A stretch of 64,000 nt of DNA from assembly GCA_016926955.1 (NCBI GenBank), contig JAFGNN010000069.1, forward strand, positions 24,818 through 88,817, in the 5' to 3' direction. Both the position numbers and the translations under genes were made by a program. The notes beneath the pieces are model-generated. The model saw only the letters and a program-made list of their open reading frames with translations, had not been told where the DNA came from and did not search any database. Below are positions 57,790-64,000 of the stretch, one piece after another. Every line of letters begins with the position of its first letter. Position 1 is the stretch's first letter. The stretch comes from Spirochaetales bacterium. Its GTDB lineage: Bacteria; Spirochaetota; Spirochaetia; Treponematales; UBA12059.

Positions 57790-58701
57790 TCAGCGATCGG
57801 CTGCCAGCAGGCCCCCGACCTTCCCCAGGGTTATCGGCGCCGAGCCTTCATAGTGGTTGTTGGCGTTGAGGAAGAGCCCTATGCCCTCCGCGGCGGCGAT
57901 GCCGGACGCGACCGTTTCCGCAAGGGCGCGCGCGGCGGGTACGAGGCGACCGAGCTCGTCGTCCTTGGCCCGGACTATCCGCGACCAGTCCTCGCCGGTG
58001 CGCTCCTCCATGCCTTCGCGGTCCTCGCCGTGGAGGCGGAGGCAGGCGGGCGGGCCTGCGGGATCGAGGCGGCCGATGGCGCTCCGCAACAGGCCGGCCG
58101 CGTCGTCCATCCAGTAGCCCTGGAGGAACACGGGCGCGACGCGGCGCTCCCGCAGGAAGTCGAGCCAGGCATCGTCGAACCAGCGCGGGTTGCGGATCTC
58201 GACCGCCCAGGGCAGGTCCGCGGGCAGGGCTTCGAGGAAGGGCCCGAGGCGTTCGAGGAACCCGGCCTTGCCGCCGGGCATTTTCTCCTTGTTCAGGTAT
58301 TCGAACTGCAGGATGAACAGACCCACCTTCGGGACGAGGGGACCGAGCGCGGCGACGAAATCGACGGCGAGCGAGGCATCGAGGAAGCGCGGGTTGTGCG
58401 CGACCGCTCCACCCTTCGCGGCTCCGCGCGCGTAAGGGTGCGTCAGCGTGAGCGCGTTCGGGCACTTCACCGCGAAGCGGAACGCGGAAGGCGTGGCCTC
58501 GTCGTAGTCGCGTACCGTCCCGGCCCGGGGCAGGGACGCCGCCCCGTCCTTTCCGAGCGACCAGAACCACTGGTCGACCTCGACCGCGTCGAATTTCTCC
58601 GCGTACTCGGCCAGGAAGTCGGCGGGTTCCCGCGAGGAATACACGAGGCCTTCCCATGAAGGATATTTCCACGAGCAGGTGCCGAGACGGATCGTGCCCA
58701 T
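57790..58701 (-). CDS. DUF72 family TIM-barrel protein
   Basis: 303 residues. IRLGTCSWKYPSWEGLVYSS at the N-terminus, EVDQWFWSL, FRFAVKCPNALTLTHPYA, VEIRNPRWFDDAW and the late LFLNANNHYEG are family signatures of the DUF72 (YecE-like) TIM barrel. Function unproven. Divergent from the PEGA/FlgD lipoprotein gene; the two starts are 77 bases apart. Confidence 0.9.
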   Translation of the reverse strand: MGTIRLGTCSWKYPSWEGLVYSSREPADFLAEYAEKFDAVEVDQWFWSLGKDGAASLPRAGTVRDYDEATPSAFRFAVKCPNALTLTHPYARGAAKGGAVAHNPRFLDASLAVDFVAALGPLVPKVGLFILQFEYLNKEKMPGGKAGFLERLGPFLEALPADLPWAVEIRNPRWFDDAWLDFLRERRVAPVFLQGYWMDDAAGLLRSAIGRLDPAGPPACLRLHGEDREGMEERTGEDWSRIVRAKDDELGRLVPAARALAETVASGIAAAEGIGLFLNANNHYEGSAPITLGKVGGLLAADR

Positions 58702-58762
58702 GTCGAAAGTATATGCGTACCGCGCCGCGCCGCGAGCGCTGTCCCGTTCCGCCGCTCGACAT

Positions 58763-58778
58763 GCGCTACACTCTGCTC
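58763..58778 (+). promoter_or_regulatory. Candidate leaderless promoter of lipoprotein gene
   Basis: TACACT (58767-58772) preceded by GCGC, ends 6 bases before ATG 58779; same layout as before 2780. No ribosome-binding site. Confidence 0.4.
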
Positions 58779-60401
58779 ATGCGCACCAAAACGTTCCGGC
58801 AGACGACACCCGTCGTCCAGCTCGCCCTGTTCCTCCTGCTCGGCTTCGTCCTCGTCTCCTGCGCCACGGGTTCGGGCTCAGCCTACTCGTCCTCGGTTTC
58901 GGGGGACGAATCCGCGGCCGCGCGGGCGGCCGCGGCGAACCGGGCCGATGACGACGACGACGACGATTCCGGTGGCTGGTCCTGGGACTCCGACGATTCC
59001 GACGACTCGGACTCATCGACCGTCATCGTCATCGAGGCGCCGAAACCCAGCTGCACGGTGTACGTCACCGGGCTCGCGCCGGGCGCCGGCGTTTTCGTCA
59101 ATGGTTCGTGGCTCGGCAAGGCGGATTCCGCGGGCTTCGCTTCCGGGAAGACCGAAGCCGGTCTCGCGCGAGTCGAGGCGAGCCTGTTCGGCCACGAGGA
59201 TTGGGACGCTGTCGTCGAGCTCCCCTCCTGGGGCAGCGTGACGCTCCAGGCGTACATGCCCGCCCGGCCCTTCGGGCTCGCCCCGCGCCTGGCGGCCGCG
59301 CCGCGCTTCGACCCCGGACAGCCCGGGCTCGGCGGAACTGCGCGGATCGTCTTCGAAGCCTCCGCGCGCGGTTCGTGGCGGGCCAGCGTCCGCGACGAGG
59401 ACGGCGACGTCGTTCGTCTGCTCGGGACCGGGGCCGTCGGCGAATGGCCCGTGACGCTCTCATGGGACGGTCGCGACGATTCCGGAAATCAGCTTGCCGA
59501 GGGCCGCTATGTCGCGCTCGTCGAGGGAGAGGGCCAGGACGGCCGCCATTCGAGCATCGAGCTGCCGGTGCGGATCGAGCGCGCCGGCGTTCCCGTACGC
59601 GCGTCCACCTTGCACGGGGGCTTCGGCGGCGCCATGCTCGCCCCGGACGCCACCGTGTTGCCCGATCTGCGTTTCCAGACCGCGGCCGGCCTCTACGCCT
59701 TTGTCGACTCCGACCTTTCGTCAGGGGAGGATTTCGCCACCCGCGCGCCCGCCTGGGCGGGCTTCCGCGCGGGCGGGCTGTTCGGCGGCCTGGCCGAGCT
59801 CGCGCTGTCGGTCATGGGCGTGCCGTACTTCGGTTCAACGGCCACCGTATCGCCTTCGAGCGTTTCCGTCGCCGGCTCCTTCAAGACCGGCCTCGTCGAT
59901 ACGGGCGCCTTCGCGGCGGCCCTGCTCGTCTCCGGCGCCTGGGGCAGCTTCACCGACCCGGACGCCGCCGGCTGGCCCGCCGCGTGGGACGGCCCCGCGC
60001 GCTTCCCCGGTCTCGGCGCGACCTTCGTCGCGGAAGCCCGCGCGGGCCGCAGCCGCCTGTTCGCGTCGGCCGAGGGGCATGCCTCCACCTTCTATCCCGG
60101 CTACGACGACATGGCGTGGGACGTGCCCGGCTTCTTCGCCTGGGCCTACCTCCGCGCCGGCGCGGAAGCCCTGGTGCCTCTCGGCGCGGCGGGCGATCTG
60201 ACCCTCGCCGCGAGCGCGGCCGTACGGACCGAACCCCTGGGCGGCGGCGCGGGCTTCCGCGACCCGCTCTCGGTGGCCGCGGAGCTTGCCTGGTACGTGC
60301 CGGATTCGCCCGTCGTCATCTCGGCGCTCGGCGCGGGGGAATGGCGCGGCTTCAACTCCTGGTACTTCGCGGGGGGGCTCGCCGCGGCTTTCGCCTGGTG
60401 A
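58779..60401 (+). CDS. PEGA/FlgD-like surface lipoprotein with poly-Asp tract
   Basis: 540 residues. Lipoprotein signal (MRTKTFRQTTPVVQLALFLL...LVSC; lipobox FVLVSC). A poly-acidic tract (seven Asp in ADDDDDDDSGG, then DSDDSDDSDSS) precedes a PEGA-like domain (~90-165: CTVYVTGLAPGAGVFVNGSWLGKAD), then a FlgD Ig-like domain (~180-270: VTLSWDGRDDSGNQLAEGRYVAL), then a long beta-rich C-terminal part that alternates Gly/Ala and aromatic residues and ends in an aromatic (FAW), which could be a beta-barrel or repeat surface domain. Start at 58779; MRYTLLMRT at 58761 is an alternative. Translationally coupled to the NTAQ1-like gene by a 4-base overlap. Confidence 0.8.
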   Translation: MRTKTFRQTTPVVQLALFLLLGFVLVSCATGSGSAYSSSVSGDESAAARAAAANRADDDDDDDSGGWSWDSDDSDDSDSSTVIVIEAPKPSCTVYVTGLAPGAGVFVNGSWLGKADSAGFASGKTEAGLARVEASLFGHEDWDAVVELPSWGSVTLQAYMPARPFGLAPRLAAAPRFDPGQPGLGGTARIVFEASARGSWRASVRDEDGDVVRLLGTGAVGEWPVTLSWDGRDDSGNQLAEGRYVALVEGEGQDGRHSSIELPVRIERAGVPVRASTLHGGFGGAMLAPDATVLPDLRFQTAAGLYAFVDSDLSSGEDFATRAPAWAGFRAGGLFGGLAELALSVMGVPYFGSTATVSPSSVSVAGSFKTGLVDTGAFAAALLVSGAWGSFTDPDAAGWPAAWDGPARFPGLGATFVAEARAGRSRLFASAEGHASTFYPGYDDMAWDVPGFFAWAYLRAGAEALVPLGAAGDLTLAASAAVRTEPLGGGAGFRDPLSVAAELAWYVPDSPVVISALGAGEWRGFNSWYFAGGLAAAFAW

Positions 60402-61003
60402 GCCGGCCCGGAGAGCCCGCCGTCCCGCGCCGGCGCGGCCTGCGCGCCTTGCCGCCGCGCGGGGCTTGCGAACGCGCCGCCTTCTACTGCGAGGAGAACG
60501 TCCACCGTTTGCTCGGGCGGCCGGAGCTGGAAGCACGCCGCTCGTGGGCGCTCCTCGTCTCGAATGCGAGCCGCTCCGTCGCTATGGCAGCCCAGCTCGC
60601 CGGGCCGCCGCCCGACGGGCTCGTCGTCTGGGACTACCACGTCGTGGCCCTCGTTTCGGACGGGGCTGACGAGGCGCTCGTCCTCGACCTCGACACGACG
60701 CTCCGTTTTCCCCTGCCGCTGAAGGCGTGGCTCGCCGCCTCGTTTCCGCTTGAACTCGAGCCGCGCCTCCGGCCGCGCTTCCGCCTGTTTCCCGCCGCGG
60801 ACTATCTCGCGGGTCTCGTCTCCGACCGCTCCCACATGCGAAACGGCGACGGGTCATGGAAGGCTCCGCCGCCCCCCTGGCCGGCGCCCGGATCGGGTGC
60901 CGGCCTACCAGGCACCCTCATGGATTGGGTCGACCTGGAAAAGCCGGGCCCGGGGCTCGTCCTGGACCGGGCGGCCCTCGCTGTCCGCTCGTTCCCGTCC
61001 TGA
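60398..61003 (+). CDS. Protein N-terminal glutamine amidohydrolase (NTAQ1 family)
   Basis: 201 residues from a GTG overlapping the previous stop. Signatures of the eukaryotic NTAQ1/WDYHV1 family: YCEENVHRL (catalytic Cys31), VVWDYHVVAL (His81), LDLDTTLRFP (Asp97) and the late SDRSHMRNGDGSW. Spacing from His81 to Asp97 matches the human enzyme as I recall it (Cys28-His81-Asp97). It should convert N-terminal Gln of proteins to Glu, the first step of an N-degron branch. Bacterial members are uncommon. Why it is coupled to a surface lipoprotein gene is unknown; it has no signal peptide and should be cytoplasmic. Confidence 0.88.
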   Translation: MSRPGEPAVPRRRGLRALPPRGACERAAFYCEENVHRLLGRPELEARRSWALLVSNASRSVAMAAQLAGPPPDGLVVWDYHVVALVSDGADEALVLDLDTTLRFPLPLKAWLAASFPLELEPRLRPRFRLFPAADYLAGLVSDRSHMRNGDGSWKAPPPPWPAPGSGAGLPGTLMDWVDLEKPGPGLVLDRAALAVRSFPS

Positions 61004-61044
61004 TTCGCGTCCGGGCTCCCCTTGCCCCCTCGGCGCCGAATCGC

Positions 61045-61082
61045 TATGGTTGAGATATGCCACCGATGGCACCATCAGGCAT
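61045..61082 (+). promoter_or_regulatory. Putative LacI operator and -10 upstream of LacI regulator gene
   Basis: TATGGT (61045-61050) is a fair -10. Just after it lie overlapping palindromes TGCCA ccga TGGCA (61058-61071) and GATGG ca CCATC (61065-61076), enclosed by ATGCC ... GGCAT (61057-61082). A regulator binding at the transcript start would autorepress the lacI/kinase operon. A 21-codon frame (61057-61122) also starts here but may be fortuitous. Confidence 0.55.
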
Positions 61083-61137
61083 CGGAAGCCGCTGGATCCA
61101 CGCCGGCGCGCGTCGGCGATGAACGCAGGAGAGCGCC

Positions 61138-62139
61138 ATGCCAACCATCCATGACATCGCGCGCGAGTCCGGAGTCTCGGTTCGCACCGTTTCGCGGGTG
61201 CTGAACGGATCCGACGCCGTCGAGACAGGGACGCGCGAGCGCGTTCTGGCCGTCATGGCGCGACTCGACTACCGCCCCGATCCGGGCGCCCGATCCCTCA
61301 AGACCAAGCGCCGGCGCGTCGTCGGCTTCGTCGTGAACGCGGTTGCCAGCGACACCACCATGCGCCGCGTCGAGACCGTCGCGCGCCGTTTCGGCCCCTT
61401 GGGTTACGCGGTAATGGTGGCTTGGGCCGACGGCCTGGACGCCGAGGAGCGCGAGATCCGCGAGCTTTCCATGCGCAGCGATGCCCTCGTCCTTTTTTCA
61501 AACCGTCCCGGCCCGCGCGCCGCCGCGCTCGACCGTCTCGACGCCGAGGGCTTCCCCTTCCTGCTCGTCGACCCGCCGGGAAAGGTCGCCTACCCCGCGT
61601 TCTATGTCGACCGCTCCGCGGGCTACCGCGCCGCCACGGCCGCGCTTGCCGCCTCGGGCCGGCGCCGGATCGCCCTGCTGGTCGAAGACTTCCGCGCCGA
61701 CGAAAGGATCGCGGGCTGGAAGCAAGGCCTCGCAGACGCGGGCATGCCGCCGGACCCGTCCCTGGTGTTCCGCACCGGCAAGGGTTTCGAGGGCGGCCGT
61801 GACGCTGCCGACGCGCTTTTCGCCCGCGCCTCGGAGCGTCCCGACGCGGTGCTCTGCCACAACGACCGCATGGCCGCGGGCCTCCTGGCCGCCCTGCCGG
61901 CCTTCGACATCCGCGCGCCCCGCGACCTCGCGCTGGTCGGTTTCGACGACGAGCCCTGGGCGCCCTTCCTCGACCCGCCGCTTTCGAGCATCCGACAGGC
62001 TGGCCAGGACCTCGGCGAGGCCCTGTTCGAAGCCGTCAACGCCCGACTCTCCGATGGAGCCCCTTTCGTGTCGCGAATCTTCATCACGGAACCCGTCCCG
62101 CGCGCCTCGGCGCCGGCGCCGGCTTCCGCCAGGCAATAA
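61138..62139 (+). CDS. LacI-family transcriptional regulator
   Basis: 333 residues. N-terminal HTH IHDIARESGVSVRTVSRVLNG (~4-24) and hinge, then a periplasmic-binding-protein-like effector domain (VVGFVVNAV, DALVLFSNR, AVLCHNDRMAAGLLAAL, LVGFDDEPWAPFLDPPLSSIRQ). Sugar-responsive repressor. GGAGAG upstream of ATG. It sits 30 bases before a PfkB sugar kinase gene and a palindrome precedes it, so it probably controls that operon and itself. Confidence 0.94.
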   Translation: MPTIHDIARESGVSVRTVSRVLNGSDAVETGTRERVLAVMARLDYRPDPGARSLKTKRRRVVGFVVNAVASDTTMRRVETVARRFGPLGYAVMVAWADGLDAEEREIRELSMRSDALVLFSNRPGPRAAALDRLDAEGFPFLLVDPPGKVAYPAFYVDRSAGYRAATAALAASGRRRIALLVEDFRADERIAGWKQGLADAGMPPDPSLVFRTGKGFEGGRDAADALFARASERPDAVLCHNDRMAAGLLAALPAFDIRAPRDLALVGFDDEPWAPFLDPPLSSIRQAGQDLGEALFEAVNARLSDGAPFVSRIFITEPVPRASAPAPASARQ

Positions 62140-62169
62140 TAGCCCGACCCCAAACCTGAGGAGACCGCC

Positions 62170-63258
62170 ATGGCCAGACTCGAGATCCCGCCCGCCGACC
62201 GCGCCGCCCACGACTTCCTCGCCCTCGGCGCCCTCGTCACCCGCCTCGACCCGGGCATAGTGCCCTTCGAGCGCGCTGACCGGTACGACCTGCACGTCTC
62301 GGGCGGCGAGTACAACGTCGCCGCGAATCTCGCCTCCTGCTTCGGCCGCCGCGCCGCCATCGCGAGCGCCATGGTCGACTACCCCATCGGAGCCCGCGTC
62401 GAGAACGCGGTGCGCGCGGTCGGCGTCGACTCCTACTACAAACGCTTCGCCCACGACGGCGTGCGCGGCCCCAACATGGCCACGGTCTGGAGCGACCGGG
62501 GACAGGGCGTGCGCGCGCCGGTGGTCTTCTACAACCGCGCCAACGAGGCCGCCGCCCTGCTCGGCCCCGGTGCCTTCGACTGGAAGGAAATCTTCGCGCG
62601 CGGCGTCCGCTGGTTCCATTCCGGCGGCATTTTCGCCGCCCTCTCGCCCACCACGCCCGCCCTGGTCATCGAGGCCATGAAGGCCGCCAAGGCCGCGGGC
62701 GCCGTCACCAGCTTCGACCTCAACTTCCGCGCCAAGCTCTGGGCCGCCGCCGGCGGCGAGGGCAAGGCCGTGGAAACCCTCCGCGAGATCGTCCGCCACG
62801 TCGACGTCCTGGTGGGCAACGAGGAGGACCTCCAGAAGGGCCTCGGCCTCAAGGGCCCCGAGGTCGGGCACAAGGGCTCCAAGCTCGACCCGGCAGCCTT
62901 CTTCGGCATGATGGAGTCCGTCGCGCGCGACTTCCCCGGCGTCAAGGCCGTGGCCACCACCTTGCGCGAAGTCCACTCGACCAACCGCCACTCCTGGGGC
63001 GCCGTGCTCTGGATGGGCGGCGAATCCTGGACCAGCCCGACCGCCGAGCTCGACGTCTACGACCGCGTGGGAGGCGGCGACGGCTTCGCGGCCGGCCTCG
63101 TGTACGGCCTGCTCGCAGGGCGCGAACCCGAGGAAGCCCTTCGCCTCGGTTGGGCCCACGGCGCCCTCGTCACCACCTTCCCCGGCGACACCAGCATGGC
63201 CACGCTCGCCCAGGTGGAATCCTTCGCCAAGGGCGGCTCGGCCAGAATCCAGCGTTAA
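62170..63258 (+). CDS. PfkB-family sugar kinase, 2-keto-3-deoxygluconate kinase-like
   Basis: 362 residues. PfkB signatures: HVSGGEYNVAANLAS (substrate Gly-Gly near 45), TSFDLNFRAKLW, VLVGNEEDLQ, and ATP/catalytic site VYDRVGGGDGFAAGLVYGLL (anion hole and Asp base in GGGD). The GGEYNVA start suits KDG kinases and related hexonate kinases. With the upstream LacI regulator it forms a small catabolic operon; a matching aldolase or transporter is not visible here. GAGGAG precedes ATG. The last ~40 residues are unremarkable. Confidence 0.9.
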   Translation: MARLEIPPADRAAHDFLALGALVTRLDPGIVPFERADRYDLHVSGGEYNVAANLASCFGRRAAIASAMVDYPIGARVENAVRAVGVDSYYKRFAHDGVRGPNMATVWSDRGQGVRAPVVFYNRANEAAALLGPGAFDWKEIFARGVRWFHSGGIFAALSPTTPALVIEAMKAAKAAGAVTSFDLNFRAKLWAAAGGEGKAVETLREIVRHVDVLVGNEEDLQKGLGLKGPEVGHKGSKLDPAAFFGMMESVARDFPGVKAVATTLREVHSTNRHSWGAVLWMGGESWTSPTAELDVYDRVGGGDGFAAGLVYGLLAGREPEEALRLGWAHGALVTTFPGDTSMATLAQVESFAKGGSARIQR

Positions 63259-63278
63259 GGACTCTCCGCGTCCTTAAC
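63254..63278 (+). terminator. Stem-loop at end of kinase gene
   Basis: Perfect 9-base stem GTTAAGGAC / GTCCTTAAC (63254-63262, 63270-63278) with a 7-base loop, starting at the stop codon itself. No T-tract, so it may act with Rho or as a 3' stabiliser. Confidence 0.55.
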
Positions 63279-63433
63279 GGCGACGCCGTTTCATGGGCAT
63301 GGGGGCCGCCGTTCCCCCTCCGGGAGGAACGGCGGAACAGGCGCCGGGGCCGGTAGCTCGCCTTACCCGCCCCGAGGCGGCGGGGGGCGCCTTCGCCCTC
63401 CGGGGCGGCGCCGTCCCGGTTTTCGGTTGACCG

Positions 63434-63461
63434 TTGATTTCCATCGCCGGTGGCGTATAGT
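63434..63461 (+). promoter_or_regulatory. Promoter of the last gene
   Basis: TTGATT (63434-63439), 16-base spacer and TATAGT (63456-63461). The CDS start is 72 bases further, with CCGGAGG upstream of ATG 63534. Confidence 0.6.
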
Positions 63462-63533
63462 TCTCCGTGTCAGCCAGCCGCCGCCGACCCGATCATCGAT
63501 CGGTCCCTCCGGCCGGCCTCCCGGAGGTTCCCG

Positions 63534-64000
63534 ATGGTCGAATCCTCATCCGAGCGCCGTACTGCTTCCGCGCTTGGCGTCACGGGCCGCGCGATTGCCC
63601 TCGTCGCGGCCCTGTCCGTAACCCTCGGCGCGTTTTCCCTCGCCGCCCAGCAGGGGCCGACCCTGCGCCTCGCGCCCTCCTACGGCATCCCCCTCGGGCT
63701 CGAGGGCGGCATCCAGGGCCCGCTCAGCCTCGGGGCCAGGCTCGGGTTCTCGTTCGGAGGCGGCTTCCTCGGCGTCGGGGCCCTCGCGCCCGAGCTCGGG
63801 CTCGGCTACGCCTTGACCGACCTCGTCGCCGACGGCACGGCGCTCGCCTCGTTCGAAGCACGCGCGGGGCTCGGCGCCTCCTTCCCGCTCGCGCAGGCGC
63901 TGTCGGCGCGGGCGGCCCTGTCCGGCCGCTACGCCTACTACCGCCTCGTCCAGGGCGAGACCGTCACCTCGGGCGGCTCGCCGGGCCTCGAGGGCGAACT
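63534..64000 (+). CDS. Outer-membrane beta-barrel-like protein, 3'-truncated by window edge
   Basis: First ~155 residues. Basic head with RRT, then a signal peptide core (AIALVAALSVTLGAFSLAAQQ) with cleavage near AAQQ. After this come alternating Gly/aromatic/hydrophobic stretches (LRLAPSYGIPLGLEGG, GARLGFSFGGGFLG, LGLGYALTDL, AALSGRYAYYRLVQ), the strand pattern of outer-membrane barrels. GGAGG before ATG 63534 and its own promoter. Frame is open to the window end. Confidence 0.75.
   Translation, partial: MVESSSERRTASALGVTGRAIALVAALSVTLGAFSLAAQQGPTLRLAPSYGIPLGLEGGIQGPLSLGARLGFSFGGGFLGVGALAPELGLGYALTDLVADGTALASFEARAGLGASFPLAQALSARAALSGRYAYYRLVQGETVTSGGSPGLEGE

Noticed and set aside
1..64000. 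Prophage, plasmid or genomic-island interpretation
   Set aside because: No integrase, transposase, replication or phage structural gene; gene content is metabolic and regulatory with uniform composition, apart from the restriction gene at the left edge.

Overview
This is a very GC-rich chromosomal window (strong G/C third-position bias throughout) from an anaerobic, motile bacterium. The best guess is a high-GC spirochaete (Spirochaetales). The support is indirect: an HndABCD-type [FeFe]-hydrogenase operon, an aldehyde:ferredoxin oxidoreductase, an oxygen-sensitive class of hybrid-cluster protein, two methyl-accepting proteins with compact multi-TM sensor ends, 7TM-DISM-type signalling proteins, an HDOD protein, PEGA/FlgD-like lipoproteins, and a G3P-oxidase / FAD-oxidoreductase / DUF1667 triplet. 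No rRNA, tRNA, CRISPR array, transposase or phage gene was seen.

Layout. 1-2671: 3' part of a type I restriction subunit (hsdR). 2780-9429: histidine kinase, response regulator/PP2C-type phosphatase, then a tightly overlapping glycerol-3-phosphate oxidoreductase-like operon. 9538-10930: small membrane protein, ECF sigma factor and anti-sigma factor in one overlapping operon. 10947-20046 (mostly minus strand): repeat-rich spacer, Hsp20, a 5'-nucleotidase-like lipoprotein, a TPR protein, a GH42 beta-galactosidase, a second repeat, an adenylate cyclase and an MFS transporter. 20202-21786: a nucleotidylyltransferase fused to a Gx-type membrane protein, followed by an overlapping membrane protein. 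21787-22516: the only long gene-free stretch, holding hairpins, a long inverted repeat and an AT-rich palindromic control region. 22517-27564: hydrogenase operon (hndA, an HATPase protein, hndB, hndC, hndD), closed by a clear terminator. 27764-28970: response regulator and lipase. 28996-33696 (minus): small protein, MobB, Rsm22-like methyltransferase, cysteine-cluster protein, UvrC. 33724-43603: a long run of coupled signalling genes (LamG/FN3 protein, giant TPR protein, HDOD, MBL hydrolase, hybrid kinase, Nudix). 43659-47924: ArsC-like protein, then an Rrf2 regulator, ferredoxin, hemerythrin and Hcp, which read as a nitrosative/oxidative stress unit. 48179-54846: two paralogous chemoreceptors around two sugar-nucleotide-type epimerases, a CPBP protease-like protein and a thioesterase. 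54896-57723: MoaD-like protein, AOR, membrane protein, SlyX. 57790-64000: DUF72 protein, PEGA/FlgD lipoprotein coupled to a bacterial N-terminal glutamine amidohydrolase (NTAQ1 family), a LacI regulator with a candidate operator, a PfkB sugar kinase, and the start of an outer-membrane-type protein.

How it fits together. The metabolism is fermentative: H2 cycling between NAD(P)H and ferredoxin, ferredoxin-dependent aldehyde oxidation with a pterin cofactor (AOR with a MoaD-like partner; MobB elsewhere in the window), G3P oxidation, beta-galactoside use and a LacI-controlled sugar kinase. Much of the rest is sensing: two kinases, stand-alone and fused response regulators, cyclase, HDOD, chemoreceptors, ECF sigma. 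The least expected items are the NTAQ1-family amidase, the nucleotidylyltransferase-Gx fusion, the ATPase inside the hydrogenase operon, a recurring leaderless-looking promoter arrangement, and a dispersed hairpin repeat.
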